Assembly: GCF_000725805.1 (NCBI RefSeq)
Contig: NZ_JOFT01000008.1
Coordinates: 186,001 to 250,000 of the forward strand
Direction: 5' to 3'
DNA: 64,000 nt
DNA from: Streptomyces xanthophaeus
Lineage (GTDB): Bacteria > Actinomycetota > Actinomycetes > Streptomycetales > Streptomycetaceae
The position numbers were made by a program, and so were the translations under genes. The notes below the pieces were generated by a model. It was not told where the DNA came from. It ran no database searches and saw only the letters and a list, made by a program, of their open reading frames with translations. Of the stretch, positions 34,936 through 43,799 are shown piece by piece. Position 1 is the stretch's first letter. Each line of letters starts with the position of its first letter.

Positions 34936-37074
34936 ATGGGCGCCGAACGCGACGGCGGCGCCGGCCGCGGCCCCTCGGTCGCGGCCCGGCGCGCGATCCG
35001 CACCACCCTGGCCGCGTGTGCCGGGTTCTACGTCTGCCTGTACGGACTGGACCGGCCGGTGGCGGCGACGTACGCCCTGTTCTCGGCGGTCTCCATGGCG
35101 GCCCTCTCGCACATCCCGGGCACCGGGCCCCAGCGGGCGGCCGTCATGGCCAGGACGACGCCCGCGGTCTGGGCGCTGCTGACGGCCGGGACCTACCTCG
35201 CCGTACGGACCTGGACCGCCGTGGCGGGCATGCTGCTGATCGGCTTCGTCCTGGCCTTCGTGGCGGCGGCCGGGCCCCGCGCGGCGGGGGCCGCTCCCGG
35301 GCTCCAGCTGCTCTACATCCTGCCGTGCTTCCCGCCGTACGCGCCGGACACCCTCACCGAGCGGCTCGCCGGGGCCACCCTGGGGCTGGTGCTGCTGATC
35401 CTGGCGGAGGTCTTCGTGCTGCCCGAGCGGCCCAGCACCTCCTACCGGCAGCTGGCCGCCGAGGCCGCCGACACCGCCGCCCGCTGCGCGGCCGAGCTCG
35501 GCCGCGCCCCGTACACGCTGTCCGCCGAGTCGGCGGCGGCCGCCAGGGCGGCGGGCGAGGCACTGCGGCCCTTCCGGGTCGCCGAGGCCGAACGGCCCGC
35601 CGGGCCGGGCCTGCGGGACCGGGCGCTGACCCACGCGGGCCTGGCCGCCCGGACCCTCCTCGCCCGCCTGGTCATCCTTCCGGCAGCGCCCCCGGGCCGC
35701 CCGCCTCCGGAGCAGGGGCCCGGCGTACTGCCCGAGGTCGACGGGGCGGCCGCCGAGACGGCGGTCCTGCTCCGCGGCGACCGCACCGGGACGCAGGCCC
35801 CGGCGACCGCTGCGGCCGGCGCCCTGCGGGGCGTACGGGAGGAGATCGCGGCAGCGGACGGGCACCCCTCGACCGCGGCCTGGGGACGGCGCCGGGCGGC
35901 GCTGCTGGAGGTGGCGGACGCCACCCTGGCCTTCTCCACGGCGGCCCGGCTGGCTGTCCGGGGCCGCGCGGCGCTGGCTGCGGCGGCGGCCGACCCCAGC
36001 CGGTTCTGGTACGCCGGGCAGAGCGCCCCCCGCCTGTGGTGGCACCGGCTGGCGGGGAACGCGGGGCCGCGCTCGGTGCACTTCCAGAACGCGGTCCGCA
36101 TCAGTCTCGCCCTCGCGGCCGCCCGCACGATCGCGGGCGTGGAGTCCCTGCCGCACGGCTTCTGGGCGATGCTGGCCGTCCTCTCCCTGACCCGGACCAC
36201 CGCTTCCCAGACCCGCACGAGCGTGCGCCAGGCTCTCGCGGGGACCCTGCTGGGCGCCGGGGCGGCCGCCGTGGTCCTGGCCCTGGTCGGCGCGCACACG
36301 ACCGTCTACGCCGTGGTGCTGCCCATCGTCATGCTCGTGGCGTTCCAGGTGGGACCGGTGCGGGGCGTGGGCTGGGCGCAGGGCATGTTCACGGTGGTCG
36401 TGTCCTTCGCGTTCGCGCAGCTGGCCCCGGTGACGTGGCGGCTGGCCGGGGTCCGGTTGATGGACGTGGTCATCGGCAGCCTGGTCGGCGTCGTGTTCGG
36501 GCTGCTCGCCTGGCCGCGGGGCGCACAGGACGAGCTGCACCGGGCGGTGGCCCTGCTGCTGCGCCGGGCCGCGGGGACGGTGGAGAGCACGGCGGACGCG
36601 GTGGCTGCGGGCGGGCCGGGCGGCATTCCGGACGACCGGCCGCTCCAGCACGCGCTGGCGCTGGCGGAGTCCGCGTTCGCACAGTTCCAGAGCGAGCCAC
36701 GGGCGCCCAACGACGCCCCGTCCGACTGGCAGGCGGCCATGATGACCGGCCACCACACGCTGTGGGGCTCGCGGCGGCTGCTCGACCGCGCGGGCCCGTC
36801 CCCCGGAGACACCGACGCGGCGTGGCTACGGGCCCACGGGGCCGGTGTGGCGGCCCGGCTGCGGGACGCGGCGCAGCGGGCGCAGGAGTCGGAGCTGGCG
36901 GTCCGTGCGCAGGACCGGGCGGCCGCGGAGGTGCCGACGGGCGCCGGTGCGGCGGCCGGGGGCGTGCCGGGGACCGGTTCGCCGCGGTTCTTCGCCGCGG
37001 TGGCCTGGCTCGACTCGCTCACGAACGACCTGGAGCGCCTGGCCACCCCCGGGCGCCCGGTCGGACGGGCCTGA
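34936..37074 (+). CDS. FUSC-family membrane transporter
   Basis: Protein of 712 aa with two blocks of TM helices (about residues 15-165 and 370-535), each followed by a helical cytoplasmic part, the architecture of FUSC/aromatic-acid exporter (AaeB-like) proteins. The second block has H-G-F-W-A-M-L-A-V-L-S-L-T-R-T and G-V-V-F-G-L-L-A-W-P, conserved in this family. The ATG at 34936 starts directly before basic residues. The substrate is unknown; efflux of small organic acids is the family expectation. Confidence 0.88.
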   Translation: MGAERDGGAGRGPSVAARRAIRTTLAACAGFYVCLYGLDRPVAATYALFSAVSMAALSHIPGTGPQRAAVMARTTPAVWALLTAGTYLAVRTWTAVAGMLLIGFVLAFVAAAGPRAAGAAPGLQLLYILPCFPPYAPDTLTERLAGATLGLVLLILAEVFVLPERPSTSYRQLAAEAADTAARCAAELGRAPYTLSAESAAAARAAGEALRPFRVAEAERPAGPGLRDRALTHAGLAARTLLARLVILPAAPPGRPPPEQGPGVLPEVDGAAAETAVLLRGDRTGTQAPATAAAGALRGVREEIAAADGHPSTAAWGRRRAALLEVADATLAFSTAARLAVRGRAALAAAAADPSRFWYAGQSAPRLWWHRLAGNAGPRSVHFQNAVRISLALAAARTIAGVESLPHGFWAMLAVLSLTRTTASQTRTSVRQALAGTLLGAGAAAVVLALVGAHTTVYAVVLPIVMLVAFQVGPVRGVGWAQGMFTVVVSFAFAQLAPVTWRLAGVRLMDVVIGSLVGVVFGLLAWPRGAQDELHRAVALLLRRAAGTVESTADAVAAGGPGGIPDDRPLQHALALAESAFAQFQSEPRAPNDAPSDWQAAMMTGHHTLWGSRRLLDRAGPSPGDTDAAWLRAHGAGVAARLRDAAQRAQESELAVRAQDRAAAEVPTGAGAAAGGVPGTGSPRFFAAVAWLDSLTNDLERLATPGRPVGRA

Positions 37075-37093
37075 CGGGAGCCGGGCGGGAGCC

Positions 37094-37123
37094 GGGCGGC
37101 TCCGGCTGCTGCCGGAGCCGCCC
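37094..37123. terminator. Perfect 13-bp bidirectional terminator hairpin
   Basis: Positions 37094-37106 pair fully with 37111-37123 around a tgct loop. The hairpin sits between the stop of the FUSC gene (37074) and the stop of the convergent acyl-CoA dehydrogenase gene (37140), so it can serve both. Confidence 0.8.
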
Positions 37124-37139
37124 CGCACTGCCGTCCGGG

Positions 37140-38864
37140 TCAGGGCGCCATCTCGTACGCCCCGGCCAGCGCCTCCACGCGCGACCACACGCGCGCGGAG
37201 CGGTCGGCGTCCACGACCGGCCGGCGGACCGCGCCGAGCGCCCAGGCCTGCTGCTCCGCGGTGGCGGAGTCCTTCCCGTGCAGTTCGACCGCGTGCGCGG
37301 AGAAGTCCCGTACGAGGACCGAGAACAGTTCGTCGAGCACGTCCTCGTCCAGGCCGGTCAGGCGGGCCTGCTCCAGGATGAGCTGGCCGTGCACCACCAG
37401 GGCGAACAGCTGGCCGACGGCCAGGAGGAGGTCCAGGTCGCGGCTCTGCTCCTCGTCGGGGGCGGCCGTCTTGACGAACTCGCAGAGCGCGTCGGCCTGT
37501 TCGCGGAAGCGGCTGACGTTCGGCACGGAGGCGTAGGCCTCGTACGCGGGGCGCCAGTCGTGGAAGCGTACGGAGCCCAGCCCGCGGGCCGGGCCCTGAC
37601 GGAAGAGGAAGGCGTCGTCGGCCGCGTCGAGGCGCGTGGGCACGGGCGCGTACTCGGCCGGTTCCAGGAGGTGGTTGCGCATGAACTTGAGGATCAGGGC
37701 GAGGTTGACGTGGACCGTGCCCTCCAGCTTCGGCAGTCCGCGGATCTCGACGGCCGCCTGGGCGAAGTAGGTGTCCTTCTCGAAGCCCTTGGCCGCGATG
37801 ACGTCCCACATCAGGTCGATGACCTTCTCGCCCTCCGTGGTCACCTTCATCTTGGTCATCGGGTTGAACAGGAGGTAACGGCGGTCTTCGGGACCGGCGG
37901 AACGGAAGTAGTCGACGGCGCGGTCGCTGAACAGCTTCATCCCGACGAGGCGGACGTAGGCATCGGCCAGCTCGCGGCGCACGTGCGGGAAGGCGGTGAC
38001 GGGGCGACCGTAGAGGATGCGGCCCTGGGCGTGGGTGACGGCCTCGTACATCGCGTGCTCGCAGATGCCGATGGACGCGGTGCAGAGGTTGAACTTGCCC
38101 ACGTTGACCGTGTTGAGGGCGGCGTCGAAGGCGGCGCGGCCGGTGTGCAGGATGTCCTCGGCGCCGACCGGGTAGTCCTCCAGCCGGAACTCGCTGACGT
38201 ACTTGGACGAGTCGACGACGTTCTTCACCAGGTGGTACGCCGGGTGGCGGCTGTCGGCGGCGAAGAAGACGTAGCCGTCGGGGCCCTCGACGTCGGTGCG
38301 GCGGCCGAAGACGGAGACCAGGCCGGCGGCGTTGCCGTTGCCGATGTAGTACTTGGAGCCGCTGGCGCGGAAGCCGCCGTTGCCGTCGGGCTCCAGCAGC
38401 ATGTCGGTCGAGTAGATGTCGGCGCCGTGGGTCTTCTCGGACAGACCGAACGCGAACACCTCGCCCTCGGAGAGGAGTTCCGCGGCGCGGCTGCGGGCGG
38501 CGGCGTTGTCGCTCTGCCAGACCGGGCCGAGGCCGAGGACGGTGACCTGCCAGGCGTACCAGTAGTCCAGGCCGTAGAAGCCGAAGATCTCGTTGAGGGC
38601 GGCGATCCGCGCGGTGTCCCAGCGCTTGTCCGGCTCCTCCTCACCGGCGGCGGAGGCCGGGGTCAGGAAGGTCGCGAAGAGCCCCTCCTTCGCGGAGAAG
38701 GCGAGGAAGTCCGCCAGCCAGGCGCGCGTGCGGTAGTCCTCGATCAGCCTGCGCTTGCCGCGCTCCTCGAACCAGTCGACGGTGGCGCGCAGCAGCCTGC
38801 GGGTCTCGGGGTCGAAGTGCGCCGGGTCGTAGTTGCGCGGGTTGAACAGCAGCGGGTCGGTCAT
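37140..38864 (-). CDS. Acyl-CoA dehydrogenase family protein
   Basis: Flavoenzyme of 574 aa, longer than the usual about 380-aa enzyme and closer to the acyl-CoA-oxidase-like subgroup. Recognisable parts are F-G-L-S-E-K-T-H-G-A-D-I-Y (FAD/substrate loop), S-G-S-K-Y-Y-I-G-N-G-N, R-A-A-F-D-A-A-L-N-T-V-N and a helical C-terminal domain. The ATG at 38864 has AAAGGCGAG upstream. It follows the padR gene on the same strand across 170 bp and is a natural target of that regulator. Confidence 0.9.
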   Translation of the reverse strand: MTDPLLFNPRNYDPAHFDPETRRLLRATVDWFEERGKRRLIEDYRTRAWLADFLAFSAKEGLFATFLTPASAAGEEEPDKRWDTARIAALNEIFGFYGLDYWYAWQVTVLGLGPVWQSDNAAARSRAAELLSEGEVFAFGLSEKTHGADIYSTDMLLEPDGNGGFRASGSKYYIGNGNAAGLVSVFGRRTDVEGPDGYVFFAADSRHPAYHLVKNVVDSSKYVSEFRLEDYPVGAEDILHTGRAAFDAALNTVNVGKFNLCTASIGICEHAMYEAVTHAQGRILYGRPVTAFPHVRRELADAYVRLVGMKLFSDRAVDYFRSAGPEDRRYLLFNPMTKMKVTTEGEKVIDLMWDVIAAKGFEKDTYFAQAAVEIRGLPKLEGTVHVNLALILKFMRNHLLEPAEYAPVPTRLDAADDAFLFRQGPARGLGSVRFHDWRPAYEAYASVPNVSRFREQADALCEFVKTAAPDEEQSRDLDLLLAVGQLFALVVHGQLILEQARLTGLDEDVLDELFSVLVRDFSAHAVELHGKDSATAEQQAWALGAVRRPVVDADRSARVWSRVEALAGAYEMAP

Positions 38865-38983
38865 GAGGGCTCGCCTTTCGGGTTCGAGGGTTCGGGAGTT
38901 CGGTGGGCCGGGAGGCCCGGGTTCGGGAGGCCGGGACCGACCGTGCCGGGAGCGGCCGGCGGGGCGGGAGCGGCGGGGCAGGG

Positions 38984-39030
38984 ACCGGAACCGGTACTGG
39001 TACCGGTACCGGTACCCGGACCGGACCGGG
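38984..39030. repeat. ACCGGT-type hexamer repeat between padR and the acyl-CoA dehydrogenase gene
   Basis: The stretch consists of seven to eight overlapping a-c-c-g-g-(t/a) units and contains self-complementary g-g-t-a-c-c-g-g-t-a-c-c. It lies just after the padR stop (39035) on the minus strand. It could fold as a hairpin and weaken read-through into the acyl-CoA dehydrogenase gene, or vary in length between strains. Confidence 0.6.
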
Positions 39031-39034
39031 CGGT

Positions 39035-39589
39035 TCAGTGCTCGGTGAGCCGGTGGAGGGTGTCCAGCACGTCCTGGAGCCAGGCGAGCTGCATCCGTTC
39101 GTAGGCGATGCCGCCGCGCAGGACCACGTGCTGGAGTTCCCGCCCGGCATCCGACCCGGCGGGAGCGTCCGGGCCGGTGAAGTCGCGCAGCTCCCCCGCG
39201 AGGTAGTGCGTGAGCCGGTCGGCGTGCGCCCGGTGGTGCCGCTCGACCTCGAGGATCAGCGCGGCGGGGTCGTCGTAGGCCGCGCCGCGGATCTTCACGG
39301 CGAGCTCGTGCCGGACGCTGTCGGGCTGGATCGGCTCGTGGAGCCAGGCCGAGAGGGCGGAGCGGCCCACGGCGGTGACGGAGTACTCCTTCTTGTCCGG
39401 CCTCGCCTGTTGCGGCACTTCGAGGACGTCGATCCAGCCGTCGCCCTCCATGCGCTTGAGCACGCGGTAGATCTGCTGGTGCGTGGCGGTCCAGAAGTAG
39501 CCGATGGACCGGTCGAACCGGCGCGCGAGCTCATATCCGGAGCCCGGCTTCTCCAGGAGGGAGACGAGGATCGCGTGCTCGAGTGCCAT
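39035..39589 (-). CDS. PadR-family transcriptional regulator
   Basis: Regulator of 184 aa. The winged HTH at the N-terminus has L-E-H-A-I-L-V-S-L-L, G-S-G-Y-E-L-A-R-R-F-D and Q-Q-I-Y-R-V-L-K-R-M-E-x-D-G-W-I. A Vir-type C-terminal helical dimerisation domain has H-R-A-H-A-D-R-L-T-H-Y. The ATG at 39589 has AAGGA upstream. An 18-bp palindrome 14 bp before the ATG is its probable operator. It probably represses itself and the acyl-CoA dehydrogenase gene. Confidence 0.93.
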   Translation of the reverse strand: MALEHAILVSLLEKPGSGYELARRFDRSIGYFWTATHQQIYRVLKRMEGDGWIDVLEVPQQARPDKKEYSVTAVGRSALSAWLHEPIQPDSVRHELAVKIRGAAYDDPAALILEVERHHRAHADRLTHYLAGELRDFTGPDAPAGSDAGRELQHVVLRGGIAYERMQLAWLQDVLDTLHRLTEH

Positions 39590-39602
39590 GCCCCGATCCT
39601 TC

Positions 39603-39620
39603 TATGCAACTCGTTGCATA
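39603..39620. promoter_or_regulatory. Palindromic PadR operator
   Basis: TATGCAAC-TC-GTTGCATA is an AT-rich inverted repeat in a GC-rich background: 8-base arms with a 2-base non-palindromic centre. A-T-G-C-A-A-C / G-T-T-G-C-A-T resembles operators described for PadR-family regulators. It lies between 14 and 31 bp upstream of the padR ATG and overlaps the likely promoter (minus-strand TTGTCT just upstream, TAGAAG just downstream), as expected for autorepression. Confidence 0.75.
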
Positions 39621-39639
39621 GACAAGCGGCACCGCCCGG

Positions 39640-39655
39640 GTGAGACACGTCTCAC
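39640..39655. terminator. GTGAGAC-AC-GTCTCAC inverted repeat
   Basis: Perfect 7-bp arms with a 2-base centre, 13 bp after the stop of the minus-strand GT2 gene and upstream of padR. The tiny loop makes it a poor hairpin, so a second protein-binding site upstream of the padR promoter is as likely as a terminator. Confidence 0.4.
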
Positions 39656-39668
39656 GCGGCCCCGGTCG

Positions 39669-40625
39669 TCATACCGGGGCGTCGGCGGAGGCGAGGATCT
39701 CCGCCGCGAGGTCGGACCGGCCTTCCCGTTGCATCGTGAGGGCCAGCCGGCGCAGGAACCTCACCAGCAGCTGCGGAGCCTCGGCGGGGCGGATCGATCC
39801 GCGGTGCAGGGCGATGTCGAGGGCCTGCCGGAACCCGTCGGTGTCGACCTCCGTCTTGCGCCGGTAGTAGTCGGACCCGATGCGGCTGCGGTCGGAGGAC
39901 CCCGCCACCCCCTGCGGGATCCGGTACCGGGCCGGGATGGTGGGCTCGTACTTGAACGAACTCCCGCCCGCCGCCATGCGCAGCCAGGCGTGCGTGTCCT
40001 CCGAGCCGCGCACCTCCGGGAACGGGTACGCCGACGCCAGCACGGTGCGGACCGAGACGGTGGAGGTCAGGGAGGTGTAACCGGTTTCGGCGCCGATCCG
40101 GATCCATGCGTCGGGCCCCTCGACCGGCCGGTCGTGGGAGTCGAGGATCTCCTGGACGGAGGGCGTCAGCCGCTCACGGGGCACCGGCCGCCCCAGCTCG
40201 TCGATGACGCAGAACGTCGAGTAGAGGAAGTCCACCTCCGCGTGCTCGGCGAAGGTCCGCCGGGTCCGCTCCAGCCGCTGCGGGTGCGCGATGTCGTCCG
40301 CGTCGAGGAAGAGGACGAACGGGGCTCCCTGCCCGGCGGCCCAGCGGACCCCCACGTTCCGGCAGAAGCCCTGTCCCCGGTTGACGTCCTGCTGGAGCAC
40401 GACCACCCGCTCCCGGTCCTCCTCCTGGAGGGCCCGTACCCGCTCGCGGTCGGGCTCGTGCGGGGACGCGTCCTCGACGATGACCAGCCGCCACGCCGGG
40501 TCGCTCTGCGCCCGCAGGCTCCCGACCGCCTCGCGCAGGTGCTCGTGGGCCCGGGTGCCGGGACCGTCGCTGTAGTGCGGCATGACGAAGGTGGCCGTCC
40601 CGGCCGTGGTGCGCTCGCGGTGCAT
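39669..40625 (-). CDS. Family 2 glycosyltransferase
   Basis: GT-A-fold enzyme of 318 aa. The N-terminal strand is F-V-M-P-H-Y-S-D. R-L-V-I-V-E-D-A-S, N-R-G-Q-G-F-C-R-N-V-G and the D-x-D-type metal motif L-F-L-D-A-D-D (about residue 105) are classical GT2 features. A later E-D-T-H-A-W-L-R-M may hold the catalytic base. No TM segment is present, so it is probably a soluble enzyme adding a sugar to a cytosolic or membrane-surface acceptor. Neighbours do not reveal the acceptor. Confidence 0.9.
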   Translation of the reverse strand: MHRERTTAGTATFVMPHYSDGPGTRAHEHLREAVGSLRAQSDPAWRLVIVEDASPHEPDRERVRALQEEDRERVVVLQQDVNRGQGFCRNVGVRWAAGQGAPFVLFLDADDIAHPQRLERTRRTFAEHAEVDFLYSTFCVIDELGRPVPRERLTPSVQEILDSHDRPVEGPDAWIRIGAETGYTSLTSTVSVRTVLASAYPFPEVRGSEDTHAWLRMAAGGSSFKYEPTIPARYRIPQGVAGSSDRSRIGSDYYRRKTEVDTDGFRQALDIALHRGSIRPAEAPQLLVRFLRRLALTMQREGRSDLAAEILASADAPV

Positions 40626-40665
40626 GGCCTGCAGTCCTTCCGGAGGGGCGTGGGGACACGGCAGT

Positions 40666-40740
40666 GTGCAGCCGGACCGTCAGGTGTCGGACGGTCTGGT
40701 GCCGGACGGTCAGGTGCCGGTCCATTCGGTGCCGGTCCAT
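40666..40740 (-). repeat. 15-bp minisatellite across the 3' end of the udh-like gene
   Basis: Five imperfect tandem 15-bp units (40666-40680, 40681-40695, 40696-40710, 40711-40725, 40726-40740) share the core g-g-t-g-c-c-g-g. The last two code for a duplicated E-W-T-G-T at the C-terminus of the dehydrogenase; the others lie after its stop codon. The stop appears to have been set by expansion of this repeat. Confidence 0.75.
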
Positions 40741-41525
40741 TCGGTGAAGCGGCCGCCGAGGTAGCGGGCGTCGGCGTCGGCCGGGTCCAGGGCGCCGTGG
40801 CGGGCCAGTACGGCGTCCGCGTACGCCTCCGCGTCGTCCCGTGGCGCGTAGCCCAGCCGCCGGGCGGGCGAAAGGTCCCACCAGGCCCGGGTGTTGGCGG
40901 AGATCCCGTACAGGACCTCGTACCGCAGGTCAGGGGTGCGCAGCAGCGCGTCGAAGAGCCGTGCCGCGTCGCCCGGGCTCAGCCAGGTGGCCAGCGAGAG
41001 GACGTTCGTCGGTTCGGGGAAGCAGGAGCCGATGCGGACCGAGGCGACGCGCATGCCGTGGCGGTCCGCGTACAGGGAGCCGAGGGCCTCGCCGAAGACC
41101 TTGCTGGCGCCGTAGAAGGTGTCGGGCCGGGGTCGCAGGTCCGTGGTGGCGAGGCCCTCGCCGGGGAGTTCCGTGCGGGCATGGAAGCCGACGGCGTGGC
41201 TGCTGCTCGCGAACAGCACGCGGGGCACGCCGGTGCGCCGGGCCGCTTCGAAGACCTGGTAGGTCCCGTCGATGTTGTGGTGCAGGAGGTCGGCGAAGGC
41301 GGCCTCACCGGACAGTCCCGCGAGGTGCACGACCGCGCCCACCCCGGCCATGGCCCCGGCCAGCGTCCCGGAGTCGGTGATGTCGCCGCGCACCCAGTCG
41401 GCCCCGGCCCCGGGCGGCGGTTCCAGGTCGTACGGGCGCACGCTCCACCCCAGGGCCGACAGGCGGGGTGCCAGCATCCGGCCGATCCGGCCGGACGCGC
41501 CGGTGAGCAGGACCTTCGTCGCCAC
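40710..41525 (-). CDS. udh: NAD-dependent epimerase/dehydratase, uronate-dehydrogenase-like
   Basis: Extended SDR of 271 aa. The GTG at 41525 follows AAGGGG. The Rossmann motif is T-G-A-S-G-R-I-G. V-V-H-L-A-G-L-S-G-E, N-I-D-G-T-Y-Q-V-F-E-A-A-R-R, F-A-S-S-S-H-A-V-G-F and catalytic Y-G-A-S-K are all close to uronate dehydrogenase, which oxidises glucuronate or galacturonate to the aldaro-lactone. The C-terminus carries a duplicated E-W-T-G-T from a minisatellite. Other uronate catabolic genes are absent, so substrate assignment is tentative. Confidence 0.82.
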   Translation of the reverse strand: MATKVLLTGASGRIGRMLAPRLSALGWSVRPYDLEPPPGAGADWVRGDITDSGTLAGAMAGVGAVVHLAGLSGEAAFADLLHHNIDGTYQVFEAARRTGVPRVLFASSSHAVGFHARTELPGEGLATTDLRPRPDTFYGASKVFGEALGSLYADRHGMRVASVRIGSCFPEPTNVLSLATWLSPGDAARLFDALLRTPDLRYEVLYGISANTRAWWDLSPARRLGYAPRDDAEAYADAVLARHGALDPADADARYLGGRFTEWTGTEWTGT

Positions 41526-41680
41526 GGTGCACCCCTTGTGATGATCGGTCATCCGCCGACGGGCCCGGCTTTCTTAGCGGAATGTTAGATGTGGGTGCCG
41601 GTCCTTGTTCGGCGGGTGCGGCGATTGCATGCTCTGGGCACCTTCCTCCTCCCGTCCGGGACGTTCCGTCTGGAGCCGCC

Positions 41681-43093
41681 ATGTCCTCGTCCGCCGCCGT
41701 GCCCGTCCCCCTGACCGGGGACGAGCTCAGGAAGCGCCGCCGTACCGCTCTGATCGGAGGGTCGCTCGGCAACCTCGTCGAGTGGTACGACTGGTTCGTC
41801 TACGCCAGTTTCGCGATCTACTTCGCCGACTCCTTCTTCCCCGGCGACAATCCGACCACGCAGCTGATGAACACCGCCGGGATCTTCGCGGTCGGCTTCC
41901 TGATGCGCCCCGTCGGCGGATGGGTCCTCGGCCGCGCCGCCGACCGGCACGGGCGCAAGAGCGCGCTCACCCTCACCGTCACCATGATGTCGGTGGCCGC
42001 CCTGCTGATCGCCGTGGCCCCGACCTACGGCCAGGCCGGATACTTCGGCGCGCTGGTGCTGCTGCTGGCGCGGCTGCTCCAGGGCATGAGCATCGGCGGC
42101 GAGTACGCGGCCAGCGCCACCTACCTCACCGAGGTGTCGGCCCGCAACCGGCGCGGGCTGGGCTCGTCCTTCCAGTACGTGTCGATGACCTGCGGCCAGC
42201 TCCTCGGGCTCGGCATCCTGATCACGATGCAGCACACGCTCACCACGGCCCAGCTGGAGAGCTGGGGCTGGCGGATCCCCTTCCTCCTCGGGGCGCTGTT
42301 CGCGGTGGTCGTCTTCTGGCTGCGCAGGAGGCTCCAGGAGACGGACGCGTTCAAGGAGGAGCCGTCGGACGGGGCGGACGGCCACGACGACAGCGCGCGC
42401 GGATCGATGAAGGCCCTGTGGCAGCACCGGCGGCAGGCGGGCCTGGTGATGGCGCTCACCCTCGGCGGCACCGTCGCGTACTACACGTACACCACCTACC
42501 TCACCAAGTACCTGGTCGGCAGCGCGGGGATGGCCAAGACGACCGCCACCCTGGTCAGTTTCACCGCGCTGGCCCTCTTCGCCGTCCTCCAGCCCTTCGC
42601 CGGGATGCTGTCCGACCGGATCGGGCGCCGGCCGCTGCTGATCACCTTCGCGGTGGGCTGCACGGTCGGCACGTACCCGATCATGACCGCCCTGGGGTCG
42701 GCGTCCTCGTACTGGTCCGCGCTGGGGCTGTCCCTGCTGGCCCTGGTGATCGTCACCGGCTACACCTCGATCAACGCGGCGGTCAAGGCCGAACTCTTCC
42801 CGACCCGGGTGCGCGCCCTGGGCGTGGCCCTGCCGTACGCCGTGGCCAACGCGCTCTTCGGCGGTACGGCGGAGTACGTGGCCCTGTGGTTCAAGAGCCA
42901 CGGCCGCGAATCGATGTTCTTCTGGTACGTCTCCGGGTGCGCGCTGGTCTCCCTGGTGACGTACGTGCTGATGCCGGACACCCGCAACACCGCGCTCAGC
43001 CGCGCGGAGGCCGAGGCCGACGAGGCGGACGCCGCGGCGGCCTCCGGCGCCGGTCCGGAACGGGAACGTCCGGCAACGGCTCCCGTAAGCTGA
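41681..43093 (+). CDS. MFS transporter, metabolite:H+ symporter (MHS) family
   Basis: Twelve-TM permease of 470 aa. The ATG at 41681 follows TGGAG. The N-terminal G-N-L-V-E-W-Y-D-W-F-V-Y, the loop G-R-A-A-D-R-H-G-R-K, and G-G-E-Y-A-A-S-A-T-Y-L-T-E mark the alpha-ketoglutarate permease (KgtP)/proline-betaine (ProP) group. It imports a dicarboxylate or compatible solute with protons. It is followed by a two-component system and a TAXI receptor; the three may sense and import the same acid. Confidence 0.92.
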   Translation: MSSSAAVPVPLTGDELRKRRRTALIGGSLGNLVEWYDWFVYASFAIYFADSFFPGDNPTTQLMNTAGIFAVGFLMRPVGGWVLGRAADRHGRKSALTLTVTMMSVAALLIAVAPTYGQAGYFGALVLLLARLLQGMSIGGEYAASATYLTEVSARNRRGLGSSFQYVSMTCGQLLGLGILITMQHTLTTAQLESWGWRIPFLLGALFAVVVFWLRRRLQETDAFKEEPSDGADGHDDSARGSMKALWQHRRQAGLVMALTLGGTVAYYTYTTYLTKYLVGSAGMAKTTATLVSFTALALFAVLQPFAGMLSDRIGRRPLLITFAVGCTVGTYPIMTALGSASSYWSALGLSLLALVIVTGYTSINAAVKAELFPTRVRALGVALPYAVANALFGGTAEYVALWFKSHGRESMFFWYVSGCALVSLVTYVLMPDTRNTALSRAEAEADEADAAAASGAGPERERPATAPVS

Positions 43094-43127
43094 GCCGACC
43101 GGTTCACGGGTCGCGGGGGAACTGCCG

Positions 43128-43799
43128 ATGCACGCGCTTCTCGTCGAGGACGACGACCGCATGGCCCAGGCCCTCGGCACCGCCCTCGCGCAGCGCGGGC
43201 ACACGGTCCGCAGGGCCGCCCGCGCGCTGGACGCCCTGCGGCACGTCCGCGAGGCCGACTTCGTCCTCCTCGACCTGGGGCTGCCCGACCTGGACGGGCT
43301 GGAGCTGCTGCGGCGGCTGCGGACCGTCTGCGACGCGCCGCTGATCGTGGTGACGGCGCGCTGCGAGGAGCGCGACATCGTGCAGGGGCTGCGGGCGGGC
43401 GCCGACGACTACGTCGTCAAACCGTTCCGGATGGCCGAGCTGATGGCCCGGATCGACACCGTCCGCCGCCGTACGGGCCCGCGGCCCGGCCCGGCGGAGG
43501 GCGTCGACCGCACCGTGTGCGCCGGAGACGTCGAGGTGGATCCTGCGCGCCGCACGGTCACCGTGGCGGGCAGCGAAGTACGGCTGACCCGGCGGGAGTT
43601 CGACGTGCTGGCCTTCCTGGCCGCCCGCCCGGACGAGGTGCACGCGCGCGCCGAGATCCTGGACCGGATCTGGGGTGACGCCTTCCTCGCGCACTCCCGT
43701 TCGCTGGACGTCCACGTCGCGGGCATCCGCGCCAAGACCGGGCGTCCCGCGCTGGTGCGGACCGTCCACGGTTTCGGCTACCAGCTCGGCCGGCCGTGA
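43128..43799 (+). CDS. OmpR-family response regulator
   Basis: Regulator of 223 aa. The receiver has L-V-E-D-D-D, phospho-acceptor Asp in F-V-L-L-D-L-G-L-P and Lys in V-V-K-P-F. The winged helix (about 125-220) has L-T-R-R-E-F-D-V-L-A-F-L and ends in R-T-V-H-G-F-G-Y. It starts 35 bp after the MHS permease stop and overlaps the kinase gene by 4 bp (GTGA at 43796). It resembles the TctD-type regulators of tricarboxylate uptake. Confidence 0.94.
   Translation: MHALLVEDDDRMAQALGTALAQRGHTVRRAARALDALRHVREADFVLLDLGLPDLDGLELLRRLRTVCDAPLIVVTARCEERDIVQGLRAGADDYVVKPFRMAELMARIDTVRRRTGPRPGPAEGVDRTVCAGDVEVDPARRTVTVAGSEVRLTRREFDVLAFLAARPDEVHARAEILDRIWGDAFLAHSRSLDVHVAGIRAKTGRPALVRTVHGFGYQLGRP

Noticed and set aside
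35016..39104. A 1362-aa open frame on the plus strand crossing the FUSC gene and running antisense to the acyl-CoA dehydrogenase and part of padR
   Set aside because: It runs through the perfect terminator at 37094-37123 and has no domain, while both overlapped genes have strong family matches.
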